A DNA stretch of 64,000 nt from UBA1952 sp965246855 (GCA_965246855.1 CBDFFP010000005.1:496001-560000), one strand, 5' to 3'. Positions 31,347 to 39,846 are shown, numbered from the stretch's first letter. The notes: a model not told the origin generated them from the letters alone. Numbers and translations are program-made.

Positions 31347-32314
31347 TTACCGGGTCTTTTTGTATTCTTTCCGGTCTTTCAGCCAAAGGAACAGGCTAAA
31401 ATATTTCAGCGTTTGGGGAATTTCTTTCTCGTAGTCATACACGATTTCGCTTGTGCCGATGTAGCCTTCCGGGTCAGGAAATTTTTTGAACAGCGCCAGC
31501 GAAGGATTGATTAAATTGTCGCTTCCAGAGGTGCGGTGAATTCGGTAACGCCCGTCCGGCCCCGGCTTCCATTCCCAATGCCAAACAGTACGCCGAAGGT
31601 TAAGCTGCGCTTTGCCGGAATCAATTAATTCCTTCGCGCGGATAAAGGATTGAGTGCGCATCAACTCTTTCAACCTAGCCGGGTCGTTGATAATACCTGC
31701 GTTTTCATAGTTTGTAAGGACCCAACCGCGCCGGCGGATTTTCAAAATCTTGTAAAGGAAAAGCGAGTCTTTATCCAACGAAGAAATAAAAGGCCGAATG
31801 GCAAGCGGGATATGCGTCTTCCTGTTGGGCAATACCAAAAGGTAAAAATGTGGGTCTTTTTCGTCACCGTCCGTGGCAAAAAGCACGCGTCTGGTGTTCG
31901 TGAGGTCATCCAGTTTCTTCATCAATTCCATTGTATTGCTGAACGCTGGAAATAAATGGTCTTCAAGGGCGAATACTCTGTCCCACTGCGCCTTGTTGCG
32001 GATGTTGTCCTTCACCACGCCTTTCTCCGAGCTGTCTTTTTGTGGAAATCCATAGAGAAAATCCGGGCGCTTTTTCAAAAAACCGGCATTCGTCCATAAA
32101 AAGCCGTGTCCGTTCCGCGTGTGTAGCTCGCCGTATAAATCCCCCCAAATGCCATCGGCTCCGCATAATTCCGCGGTGCGTTTTTCACCACGCTGTCCAG
32201 AATATCGCGCACGGTCAATTTCTTGCTTTTCACGGTAATGCCCGCGAGGTCTTGGTCTTTTATCTGCGCCGTAGCGGGAAGAGAAAGGAGAAGCAGAAAA
32301 AAGAAAATGCGCAT
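31347..32314 (-). pseudogene. Secreted DUF5686-associated paralog C, broken by a single-base frameshift
   Basis: The ATG at 32314 opens MRIFFFLLLLSLPATAQ and a paralog-B-like start, but the frame stops at TGA 32075-32077 right after RMPVF. The rest continues in another frame (LKKRPDFLYGFPQKDS..., DNIRNKAQWDRVFALE, to KYFSLFLWLKDRKEY). On the minus strand the break is in a run of six T (32077-32082); one added T restores MPVFLKK, matching MPVYLKK-like sequence VPVYLKK in paralog B. The 3' part is otherwise well preserved, so the lesion is recent, a sequencing error, or a phase-variable switch. Confidence 0.85.
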
Positions 32315-32503
32315 GGAAATGCGAAGGTCGGGCGGAGAAAGCGGTAAAAGCAAACTTATGCATCTGTTTCGGCAAGAAACAGATTGTAAACAAAAAATGC
32401 CCTGCAAACCCAAAGCGCGCAAAGCCGGAAGCCCGCTCTTTGCCTTTCAAAACACGCCCCCCAAACATCGCAGGCCATTCCCCGCCCATAGCAGCCTTTT
32501 CCG

Positions 32504-32650
32504 CGCCCTTAGTTAGTGCCTCCGCGTGTTCGGTTGCCCGCTCCGCGTGCTTGGTTAAGTAATCCGTGCAATATGTTAATCGCTCCGCGGGTTTAGCTGA
32601 CCGCTCCGCGTGCTTGGTTAAGTAGTCCGTGCAATATGTTTGGCTTCTTT
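32504..32650. repeat. Tandem array, seven 21-bp units, upstream of lpxH
   Basis: Units start at 32504 and every 21 nt to 32630 (consensus near CGTGCTTGGTTAAYCGCTCCG). Units 3-4 and 6-7 are near copies of each other, so a 63-bp higher order also exists. In all frames the array encodes 7-residue repeats (TKHAERA, TYCTDYL on the minus strand). It lies 155 nt before lpxH and 189 nt before paralog C. The rest of 32315-32503 and 32651-32791 shows no gene. Confidence 0.85.
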
Positions 32651-32791
32651 CGGCCCGGACAAAGCATCTGCCTGCCAGGAACGGCCTGCTAAGCACGCCG
32701 AACGCCCGTCTTTTATATAGATGCATCCAGCGTTCTCCCGCCGCGCCGTCCTCCGCATCCTGACACCTGATATTTACTACCGGCTCCTTTC

Positions 32792-32799
32792 TACCTTCG
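32792..32799 (+). promoter_or_regulatory. -7 promoter element of lpxH
   Basis: TACCTTCG (one change from TAnnTTTG) ends 6 nt before the ATG at 32806. Confidence 0.5.
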
Positions 32800-32805
32800 C
32801 CCGGA

Positions 32806-33570
32806 ATGCACCTGCCGCCCGGAAAAAAAGTCTATTTCGCCTCCGATTTCCATCTCGGTATTCCCAATCCGGCGGAAAGCCGCGCGCGGGAAAAACGCTT
32901 GGTTCAGTGGCTGTCGGAAGTCCAAAAAGACGCAGCGCTCCTCTTCCTCGTCGGCGATATTTTCGACGTCTGGTTTGAGTATAAACACGTCATTCCCAAA
33001 GGCTTTACCCGCTTTCTCGGCAAGCTGGCCAGCCTGCGCGACGGCGGCCTTCAAATAGAAGCCTTCACCGGCAACCACGACCTCTGGATGCGCGGCTATT
33101 TTGAAGAAGAACTGGACATTCCCGTTCACCACGCACCCATTGAGCGCACCATCAACGGCAAGCGTTTTTTCATTGGCCACGGCGACGGCCTGGGCCCCGG
33201 CGACCACGGCTACAAGCTCCTGAAAAAAGTGCTTTCCAACCGCGCAACGCAATGGCTTTACCGCCGCCTGCACCCCGACACCGGCGTGGGCCTTGCCACC
33301 TGGGCTTCCCGCAAAGGCCCAAAGCACGCCGGAGAAGAAGTGAAAGACGTTTTTCGCGGGCCGGAAAAAGAGTGGCTCGTGCAGTTTTGTTTGGAGACGC
33401 TCCAACAGCGCCCGATGGATTATTTTATCTTTGGCCACCGCCACCTCGCGATTGATTATCCTCTGCCCGGCGGCAGCCGCTACCTCAACCTCGGCGACTG
33501 GATTACCTTCAACACCTACGCCGTTTTCGACGGCGAAAACCTTTCCCTCAAAACCTTTCAAACCCCATGA
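32806..33570 (+). CDS. lpxH: UDP-2,3-diacylglucosamine diphosphatase, LpxH-type calcineurin-like phosphoesterase
   Basis: 254 residues. The metallophosphoesterase motifs are in order: D14-x-H16 (ASDFHLG), GD in FLVGDIFDVW, GNHD in TGNHDLW, GHGDG in FIGHGDGLG, and GHRH in IFGHRHLA. LpxH cleaves the pyrophosphate of UDP-2,3-diacylglucosamine to give lipid X in lipid A synthesis. The spacing and the FDVWFEY segment fit LpxH of Bacteroidota. It overlaps the next gene by 4 nt (ATGA) and heads a three-gene operon. Confidence 0.9.
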   Translation: MHLPPGKKVYFASDFHLGIPNPAESRAREKRLVQWLSEVQKDAALLFLVGDIFDVWFEYKHVIPKGFTRFLGKLASLRDGGLQIEAFTGNHDLWMRGYFEEELDIPVHHAPIERTINGKRFFIGHGDGLGPGDHGYKLLKKVLSNRATQWLYRRLHPDTGVGLATWASRKGPKHAGEEVKDVFRGPEKEWLVQFCLETLQQRPMDYFIFGHRHLAIDYPLPGGSRYLNLGDWITFNTYAVFDGENLSLKTFQTP

Positions 33571-34079
33571 AACGCACCCTCGTCCTTATCCGCCATGCCA
33601 AGTCGGACTGGGGAAATGACGCGCTCCGCGACTACGACCGCCCGCTCAATGCGCGTGGTTTGCGCGACGCACCGGAGCTGGGAAAGAGACTGCGAGCGAA
33701 GAATTTTCTTCCCGATTTAATCGTGGCTTCTATGGCGCAACGCGCTGCCGAAACCGCGCGTTTGGTTGCGGAAGGAATGGGCTTTCCAAAAGAGAAAATC
33801 CAGTGGGAAGAAATGCTGTATCATGCGCCACCGTCGGTGATGGAAGATGTTCTCTTTAGCTTGGCAGACGACTTTCGCCGCGTGTTTCTGGTAGCCCACA
33901 ATCCCGGCATTTCTCAGTTTGCGCAGCAGCTTCTTCCCCATTTTTCTTTGGATGAAATGCTCACCTGCTGCGCCGTAGCGATAGAGACAGACGCGGAACG
34001 CTGGACAGATTTGCCCCTTGCAAAAAAGAATTTGCTTTTTATAGACACCCCTAAAAATCCTTCAGAAAAGACTTACTGA
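33567..34079 (+). CDS. sixA: Histidine phosphatase family protein (SixA-like)
   Basis: 170 residues. The catalytic phosphohistidine motif is RHAKSDWGN near the N-terminus (LVLIRHAKSDWG). The second conserved region AAETARLVAEGMG and the C-terminal LVAHNPGISQFAQQL complete the fold. SixA proteins dephosphorylate phosphohistidine. The start overlaps lpxH by 4 nt and the stop overlaps the next ATG (TGATG), so translation is probably coupled through the operon. The physiological substrate here is unknown. Confidence 0.9.
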   Translation: MKRTLVLIRHAKSDWGNDALRDYDRPLNARGLRDAPELGKRLRAKNFLPDLIVASMAQRAAETARLVAEGMGFPKEKIQWEEMLYHAPPSVMEDVLFSLADDFRRVFLVAHNPGISQFAQQLLPHFSLDEMLTCCAVAIETDAERWTDLPLAKKNLLFIDTPKNPSEKTY

Positions 34080-35527
34080 TGAACGCAGGACTCGAAACAC
34101 TAATCACCCTTTTTAAAGAGCATTTCGGCGAGGAGCCGCAGACCCATACCCGCATCGCGCAGTCGGGTTCCGACCGGCGTTATTTCCGCCTCACCGCCGG
34201 AGCGAAAACCGCCATCGGCACACTAAGCGACAACACGGCGGAGAACAACGCCTTTTTCTACTTCACTGACCTGCTGCGCAAACACGGCAGCCACGTGCCG
34301 GAAGTGTACGCCCGCAGCCGCGACCGCAAAGCGTATTTACAGGAAGATCTCGGCGGCGAAAGCCTTTTTTCCATTCTCCAAAAAGAAGGCTTTACGCCCG
34401 CCGTAAAAACCCTCTACCGCAAAGCACTTCAGGAGTTGGCGCGCGTGCAGTGGACAGCAGGCCGCGAAGCTGATTTTAAACAATGCTGGGCAACAAAGGC
34501 CTTTGACGAGAACGCGATTCTCGCCGATCTCCTGTACTTCAAGTATTACTTCGCCGACATCCAGCGCGTGCCTTATGACCGGCAGGCTTTAGGAGAAGAG
34601 ATGACCAGCATGGCGCGCGAGTTGGGCCGCTACCAGCCGCACATGCTGATGTACCGCGACTTCCAAAGCCGCAACATCATGGTGTTGCCGAAAGGAGAAA
34701 TTGCGCTCATCGATTATCAGGGCGCGATGCAGGGGCCACCGCAATACGACATTGCCTCGCTCTTGTGGCAGGCCAAAGCCGCCCTACCCGATAGCTGGAA
34801 GGAAGAGCTTTTCAATTCCTATTTAGAGTCGGTAAAGGAAACGGGAATGCGCATCGACGAGTTGCATTTCCGGCGTGGCTATGGGCAGTTTGTGCTCCTG
34901 CGTTTGTTGCAGGTTTTAGGCGCGTATGGTTTCCGGGGAATGCTGGAGCGCAAGTCGCATTTCCTTTCCTCTATTGCACCTGCACTGCGAAATCTCCACA
35001 GCTTTTTGGACAAGAATCCGCAGGTTCCTGCCTACCCGGAACTACGCAAACTCCTGGAACGCCTCACGCAGGAAGACATCATTGGCCGCTATGCCGTGCC
35101 GGAAAGAACCGAAGCGCCGAAGCTGAACATCACCATCCAATCTTTTAGCTACAAAAGAGGCTATCCCGAAGACCCAAGCGGCAACGGCGGCGGCTTTGTG
35201 TTTGACTGTCGCGGCATCCTGAACCCAGGGCGCTTTGCCGAATACAAACACCTAAGCGGACTGGATGAAGATGTGCAGCGCTTTCTGGAAGAACAGACGC
35301 GGATGCCGGAATTTTTGGAGAAGATAGAAGATGCGCTTTCCATCTCTATCGACGACTACCTGCAACGCGGTTTTGAAAGCCTGACGATTAGCTTTGGCTG
35401 CACGGGCGGGCAACACCGCAGCGTGTATGCGTCGGAGCAGATTGCGGCGTGGATTGGCCGGCGCTATGGGATTGGCTGCGTGGCAGTGCATCATAACCGG
35501 GAGCAGTGGAGAACGGAGGTGGAGTGA
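34079..35527 (+). CDS. Fused APH-type sugar kinase and RapZ-like C-terminal domain
   Basis: 482 residues. Residues ~1-330 form an aminoglycoside-phosphotransferase/AmgK-like kinase: GSDRRYFRLTAG N-lobe, the catalytic MLMYRDFQSRNIMV (D-x-x-x-x-N), and the metal motif LIDYQGAMQGP. Residues ~340-480 match the RapZ C-terminal domain: TIQSFSYKRGYP, FVFDCRGILNPG, and ISFGCTGGQHRSVY with HHNREQW. RapZ-C binds glucosamine-6-phosphate; AmgK phosphorylates amino sugars in peptidoglycan recycling. The fusion suggests an amino-sugar kinase with a built-in sensor, which is inference. TGATG overlap with sixA. Confidence 0.88.
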   Translation: MNAGLETLITLFKEHFGEEPQTHTRIAQSGSDRRYFRLTAGAKTAIGTLSDNTAENNAFFYFTDLLRKHGSHVPEVYARSRDRKAYLQEDLGGESLFSILQKEGFTPAVKTLYRKALQELARVQWTAGREADFKQCWATKAFDENAILADLLYFKYYFADIQRVPYDRQALGEEMTSMARELGRYQPHMLMYRDFQSRNIMVLPKGEIALIDYQGAMQGPPQYDIASLLWQAKAALPDSWKEELFNSYLESVKETGMRIDELHFRRGYGQFVLLRLLQVLGAYGFRGMLERKSHFLSSIAPALRNLHSFLDKNPQVPAYPELRKLLERLTQEDIIGRYAVPERTEAPKLNITIQSFSYKRGYPEDPSGNGGGFVFDCRGILNPGRFAEYKHLSGLDEDVQRFLEEQTRMPEFLEKIEDALSISIDDYLQRGFESLTISFGCTGGQHRSVYASEQIAAWIGRRYGIGCVAVHHNREQWRTEVE

Positions 35528-35595
35528 TTGTTGCGGGTTGGCTAAAAAGAAAGGCACATTGTTTTGTATTTCCCTTCCCTAATAAAACCCTTCAA

Positions 35596-36321
35596 ATGAA
35601 AATTCTATTCTTCCTTTTAATCTTTCTGTTTTGGAACTCCGCTCAAAGCCAAATTCCACTTCAAAACTTCTTCCCGAAAGAAATAATAAAAATAGATTTA
35701 AGTGCCAGAAGGGAAGCAGAAATCAACCGGCAAGCGGAACTTCTAAAGAAGTCTCGCTTAACACAACCGGAAAAAGCGGAACTTGATGCCTTGTTGGACA
35801 AGCACGGCGAAGTTGTTCAAAGTATATGGGACATTACTAGCCAAGAATGTAGTTGGTACTGCGGTGGCGGCAACTACGATGTGAAGGCCTCTTCCCAGTT
35901 GCGCTCCCCAAAAGGAGTAATATACAAAGCGGAATATGCCAACGATTTAAGCTATAAAACCGCTTGGGTAGAAGGCAAAGAAGGTGATGGAGTTGGTGAA
36001 TTTTTGGGATATTATTTTAAGAATAAAAGCCCGCGAGTAACCAAAATCATCATTTCGAATGGCTACATGAAATCAGAGGTTACTTGGAAAGAAAATAACA
36101 GAGTTAAAAGGCTCAAACTGTACGCGAATGGAAAGACGGTAGGAATTTTGAACTTAAAGGACAGCCGCACCGACCAGATTTTTGATGTTGACACTTTAGG
36201 ACACAACAAAAATGGGAGTGATTTACTTCTTAAATTTGAAATAGTAGAAGTATATAAGGGCGGTGAAGCGAACGACACAGCGATAACTGAGATATATTTT
36301 GACGGTATTGACGTACATTGA
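35596..36321 (+). CDS. Secreted protein with NADase-type glycan-binding-like domain
   Basis: 241 residues from the ATG at 35596 (MKILFFLLIFLFWNSAQSQ). The central part has the pattern of NADase-type glycan-binding domains in Bacteroidota: LRSPKGVIYKAEYANDLSYK, TAWVEGKEGDGVGEFLGYYF, and a terminal TAITEIYFDGIDVH. The name describes the fold, not an activity. The gene is noticeably more AT-rich and Lys/Asn-rich than its neighbours, which may mean recent acquisition. Confidence 0.72.
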   Translation: MKILFFLLIFLFWNSAQSQIPLQNFFPKEIIKIDLSARREAEINRQAELLKKSRLTQPEKAELDALLDKHGEVVQSIWDITSQECSWYCGGGNYDVKASSQLRSPKGVIYKAEYANDLSYKTAWVEGKEGDGVGEFLGYYFKNKSPRVTKIIISNGYMKSEVTWKENNRVKRLKLYANGKTVGILNLKDSRTDQIFDVDTLGHNKNGSDLLLKFEIVEVYKGGEANDTAITEIYFDGIDVH

Positions 36322-36378
36322 AATCATCTTGCGAATAGATGGGAATCCCCACGGCTCGGCGAATGCTCTCCCCGTTCG

Positions 36379-36425
36379 GCCAAGTCTGAAGCGCAAGTTT
36401 TTGTGCATTAGCCGACTTGGTCGGG
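36379..36425. terminator. Imperfect hairpin between convergent genes
   Basis: CCAAGTC (near 36380) and GACTTGG (near 36414), extended by CCCCG/CGGGG outside, form a long-loop stem between the gene ending at 36321 and RNase G ending at 36452. Weak, but placed as a bidirectional terminator would be. Confidence 0.35.
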
Positions 36426-36451
36426 GCAGTTTGCAGTCTTCAGACTATGCC

Positions 36452-38008
36452 CTACAACCGAATCGCCTCTTCTGTCTTCGCATCAAAAAACTTGTACTCC
36501 AAAATCCCCGCGTCGTTATCCTCTACCACTTTCAGCGTTTTCAGCTCATAGGTTTTCTTCCATTTTTTGGAAATGCTGTTCAGGATGCCTTTCGTCAGAT
36601 ACGCCGCTAGGATCGGGTTTACCAGCAGGTGTAACGCACGATGGCCCTGACTCACGAGGTATTTTAAATCTCGCTCCATATCGTCGGCAATTAACACCGA
36701 CGGGCCGATTTTCCCGGTTCCTTTGCAACACGGACACTGCTCCAGCGTAGAAATCGTGATTTCCGGGCGCAGGCGCTGCCGCGTAATCTGCATCAGCCCA
36801 AACTTGGAAAGCGGCAAAACCGTGTGGCGCGCGCGGTCCGTCGCCATGGCTTCTTCCATCGTGTCGTGTACGTGCTTCCGGTTTTCCGGCAGGCGCATGT
36901 CGATAAAATCTATCGTCAGGATGCCACCCAAATCGCGCAGCCGCATTTGCCGGGCAATCTCTTTAATGCATTCCAGATTAGTTTGCAACGCATTTGCCTC
37001 CTGATTCGCTTCTGCCGGGCGCGTGCCGGAGTTCACGTCAATCACGTGCATCGCTTCTGTATGCTCAATAATCAGATACGCACCGGAGGGTAAACTTACT
37101 GTCCGGCCAAACGCGGCTTTTACCTGTTTAGTAATATTATACGTGTCAAAAACCGGCTGCGCGTTATTATACAACGAAACGATTTCGGCTTTTTCTGGGG
37201 CAATGCGCGTAATGTATTGCATTACTTCTTCCAACAATTTCTTGTCGTTCACCACAATTTTCTGGAACGAATCGTTCAGCAAATCGCGCAGAATAGACGT
37301 GGTTTTGTCGCGCTCGCCGAGGATTTTTTGGGGTGCTTTTGCGCTTTTCAGATTCTCCTGTATTGCCTTCCACGACGCTTCCAAATCCATAATATCCCCA
37401 TGCAACTCCGCCGTATTTTTGCCTTCGGCAGCCGTGCGGATGATGATTCCCAGATTTTTAGGCTTAATCGCTTCTACAATACGTTGCAGCCGCCGACGCT
37501 CTTCGGAAGAGTGAATTTTTCGCGAAACAGAAATCGTATCATTAAAAGGCGTCATCACCAGAAAGCGTCCCGGAAGGGAAACTTCGCAGCTCAACCGCGG
37601 CCCTTTCGTGGAAATCGGCTCTTTCAGTATCTGGACAATCACTTCCGGCTTGCCCGCCATCACGTCCACAATCTTCCCGGATTTGGGAATTTCCGGTGCG
37701 TTCTCAAACTTGCCGAAGTCTTTTCCCCATGGAGGGTTGCCCGAAATCGCGCCTTGCGTGAAGCGCAGGAGCGAGCCGAAGAAAGGCGACAAATCCGTAT
37801 AGTGAAGAAATGCGTCCTTCTCAAAACCCACGTCAACAAAGGCCGCGTTGAGGCCGGGCATCAGTTTTTTCACTTTTCCGAGGTAGAAATCGCCTACCGA
37901 AAAGCCGTCTTTTCCCTGCTCGTAGTGAAGTTCTACAAGCTTTTTATCTTCCAGCAGGGCAATCTCTACGCCTTCTTCGCGGGCGTTAATAATTAGTTCT
38001 TTTGTCAT
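36452..38008 (-). CDS. rng: Ribonuclease E/G family protein
   Basis: 518 residues, single-chain RNase G type without the long RNase E scaffold. An S1 domain lies at the N-terminus (FYLGKVKKLMPGLNAAFVDVGFEKDAFLH). The catalytic Asp pair is in MHVIDVNSGTR and LTIDFIDMR. The Zn-link is CPCCKGTG. The enzyme makes 5'-end-dependent cuts in rRNA maturation and mRNA decay. It is monocistronic here, and its start codon follows a TATCTGG -7-like element by about 6 nt. Confidence 0.96.
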   Translation of the reverse strand: MTKELIINAREEGVEIALLEDKKLVELHYEQGKDGFSVGDFYLGKVKKLMPGLNAAFVDVGFEKDAFLHYTDLSPFFGSLLRFTQGAISGNPPWGKDFGKFENAPEIPKSGKIVDVMAGKPEVIVQILKEPISTKGPRLSCEVSLPGRFLVMTPFNDTISVSRKIHSSEERRRLQRIVEAIKPKNLGIIIRTAAEGKNTAELHGDIMDLEASWKAIQENLKSAKAPQKILGERDKTTSILRDLLNDSFQKIVVNDKKLLEEVMQYITRIAPEKAEIVSLYNNAQPVFDTYNITKQVKAAFGRTVSLPSGAYLIIEHTEAMHVIDVNSGTRPAEANQEANALQTNLECIKEIARQMRLRDLGGILTIDFIDMRLPENRKHVHDTMEEAMATDRARHTVLPLSKFGLMQITRQRLRPEITISTLEQCPCCKGTGKIGPSVLIADDMERDLKYLVSQGHRALHLLVNPILAAYLTKGILNSISKKWKKTYELKTLKVVEDNDAGILEYKFFDAKTEEAIRL

Positions 38009-38448
38009 GGAGCCAGATATGGCACCCTTTTAATTTTCCTCAATGCAACCCTTTTATTTGTATTTCGTAACGTCTTAATCAATTGGAAGTCATGCGCAAG
38101 CAATCGGAGTTCTATTTTGGGCGGTCCCCTTCGGATCGGGCTATCCGCTGCTATCCCTGGCGCAATAGCTGGACGCTCTGTTCCTGAAAAGATAAACCAG
38201 GATGGATTGGCGCACGCCCGGCGCTACAGCACCGGGTACTGACCAGAACGTGGGAACGCTCGGTACCCGGTGCGGTAGCGCCGGGCATCGTCCGACTTTG
38301 CAGTTAGCACGTATTCTTTCCGTAGTTCATCAGGGCCGAACATTCGCTCCGGCATAACTATCCAAACAAGAATGGCTTTTCCTTTCCCACAACGCATCCT
38401 AAAAGGGCAGTTGTAGAAAAGGAAAAGCGTCCCACTCTTGAGCGGGTC
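38009..38448. other. Intergenic region with one inverted-repeat element
   Basis: 440 nt between RNase G and the 29-residue basic protein. It contains the RNase G promoter, the inverted-repeat element at 38216-38286, and otherwise no open frame with coding features. The last 60 nt before 38449 contain GTCCCACTCTTGAGCGGGTC, a possible weak terminator for the small gene. Confidence 0.4.
38216..38286. repeat. MITE-like inverted repeat, copy 1
   Basis: Arms at 38216-38239 and 38263-38286 (GCCCGGCGCTA... and its complement ...TAGCGCCGGGC) enclose a 23-nt loop. A second copy with the same arms but a different loop is at 50715-50793. Confidence 0.8.
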
Positions 38449-38538
38449 TTATTTCTTCTTATGACGATTCTTACGCAGGCGTTTCTTGCGCTTGTGAGTA
38501 GCAATCTTATGACGTTTTCTTTTCTTACCGCAAGGCAT
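38449..38538 (-). CDS. 29-residue basic protein, AURKAIP1/COX24 domain (mS38/bS22-like)
   Basis: The sequence starts MPCGKKRKRHKIATHKRKKR and ends in KNRHKKK; 18 of 29 residues are basic. It matches the AURKAIP1/COX24 domain of small bacterial proteins. Known relatives are the mitochondrial ribosomal protein mS38 and mycobacterial bS22, so this is probably a ribosomal small-subunit protein. It is too short for usual gene finders. It is encoded 41 nt upstream of the TPR gene end, as an independent unit on the same strand. Confidence 0.85.
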   Translation of the reverse strand: MPCGKKRKRHKIATHKRKKRLRKNRHKKK

Positions 38539-38579
38539 GGTACAAATAAAGGGGTTGAGGAAAAAGGGGGTTGATTCTT

Positions 38580-39458
38580 TTAAAATGTTTTGAGATAGGC
38601 GTCCACATCCCGGCTGAATTCCGGGTTGTTGACGGCTTTTTTGGCTTTCCCGAAAAGCTCCACAGCCTTCGCGCGGTCACCTCTTCCTTTGTAGGCTTCC
38701 GCCAGAAAGTAGAGGGCTTCCGTATTCTTCGGTTGCTTTTCCAACACGTGGCCGAAACGGTCAATCGCCTTGTCCCACTGTCCCGACTGGATGGCCAATC
38801 GGCCCAGCGAGAGCAGCGCCGGAACATTATCGGGGTCTTTCCGCACGATGCCGAGCAGCAGTTGCACGCCTTGCATCGTTTCGCCGGTGCCTTCAATGTA
38901 GGCCGTCGCCAGGTCAATCTGCGTGCTGTCTGCGGGAGCCAGCGACTGGGCTTTTTGAAAGAGCATTACGGCTTGTTGCGCGTTCCACATCCGTACTGAG
39001 GGCGAGTCTTTCGACGGGCCGGAGACGAGATTCAGAAAAAACCGGCCTGCAAAAGTGAGCTTTTCCGGCGACTTTTCCAACATAGATTCTAAAGCCAGAT
39101 AATAGCCCGCTGCGCTTCCCTGCCGGTGGCTTGCCCACAGCTGCGCGAGGCGTGCAAAACCGGGAATCATTCTTACTGAATCGGCCCCGGATTTGGCTAG
39201 GCTGTCTTCTGTTTTCTGGATTTGGAGCAGTCCGTGGGTGCCTACAGCTTCACGGGCAGTGCGCAGGATTTCAGCCGTTGTTGCCGCGGTTACTGTCGGT
39301 GCATTTCCGCCTTTCATCGGCCCACCCCCATTTCCTTGGTGTTGGCTGGAAGTCGTTCTGTTGCTACTTCCCGCAGGCGGAACGGTAGGCACGGTGAAGA
39401 ACAGCAGCGCCACCAAAAGCGCCGCCGCGCCGATAGAAATAAAATGAACGGTACGCAC
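38580..39458 (-). CDS. TPR-repeat membrane-anchored protein
   Basis: 292 residues, starting at a GTG (39458). One N-terminal transmembrane segment (FISIGAAALLVALLFFTVP) anchors a periplasmic domain. A Ser/Gly/Asn-rich linker precedes TPR-like helices in the C-terminal half (PALLSLGRLAIQSGQWDKAI, TEALYFLAEAYKGRGDRAKA). A -7-like TACCTTCG lies about 10 nt upstream. Such TPR proteins serve as scaffolds; the partners are unknown. Confidence 0.75.
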   Translation of the reverse strand: MRTVHFISIGAAALLVALLFFTVPTVPPAGSSNRTTSSQHQGNGGGPMKGGNAPTVTAATTAEILRTAREAVGTHGLLQIQKTEDSLAKSGADSVRMIPGFARLAQLWASHRQGSAAGYYLALESMLEKSPEKLTFAGRFFLNLVSGPSKDSPSVRMWNAQQAVMLFQKAQSLAPADSTQIDLATAYIEGTGETMQGVQLLLGIVRKDPDNVPALLSLGRLAIQSGQWDKAIDRFGHVLEKQPKNTEALYFLAEAYKGRGDRAKAVELFGKAKKAVNNPEFSRDVDAYLKTF

Positions 39459-39522
39459 GAAAAGGGGCGCGAAGGTAGGTCTGCCGTTGCGAAAGCCGGA
39501 AGGCGATTCTGAAAGCGTTTTT

Positions 39523-39846
39523 CTATTCCTCTGTCTCTTCGTCGTTGGGCACAGCCAATTGGTCTGGCCGGATGCTTTTCACGGCGCTTAAAAATTCCTT
39601 CGATGGCTTGAGAGCAGGAACGAAATGTTCAGGAATCTCCACCAAGGTGTTTTTCCGGATGTTGCGCCCCAATTTGGCTGCGCGTTTTTTCAGCACAAAA
39701 GTCCCAAATCCACGTACATAAACTGATTCGCCCATAAGCAGCGCATCTTTTGTTTCCTTAAAAAAAGTGTCCAGCGAAAGCATGATATCTACTCTGGAAA
39801 CCCCGGTTTGCTCGGCAATCTTGTCCACCAACTGCGTTTTTCTCAT
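39523..39846 (-). CDS. HU/IHF family DNA-binding protein
   Basis: 107 residues from the ATG at 39846 (MRKTQLVDKIAEQTG). The HU core is clear: VDKIAEQTGVSRVDIMLSLD, FGTFVLKKRAAKLGRNIRKN (the beta-arm region with G-R-N), and an acidic tail NDEETEE that ordinary HU lacks. It binds and bends DNA. The acidic C-terminus and the VEIPEHFVPALKPSKEF stretch follow the typical IHF/HU 'P-x-F-K-x-x' pattern. Upstream DNA is AT-rich with no array. Confidence 0.93.
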   Translation of the reverse strand: MRKTQLVDKIAEQTGVSRVDIMLSLDTFFKETKDALLMGESVYVRGFGTFVLKKRAAKLGRNIRKNTLVEIPEHFVPALKPSKEFLSAVKSIRPDQLAVPNDEETEE

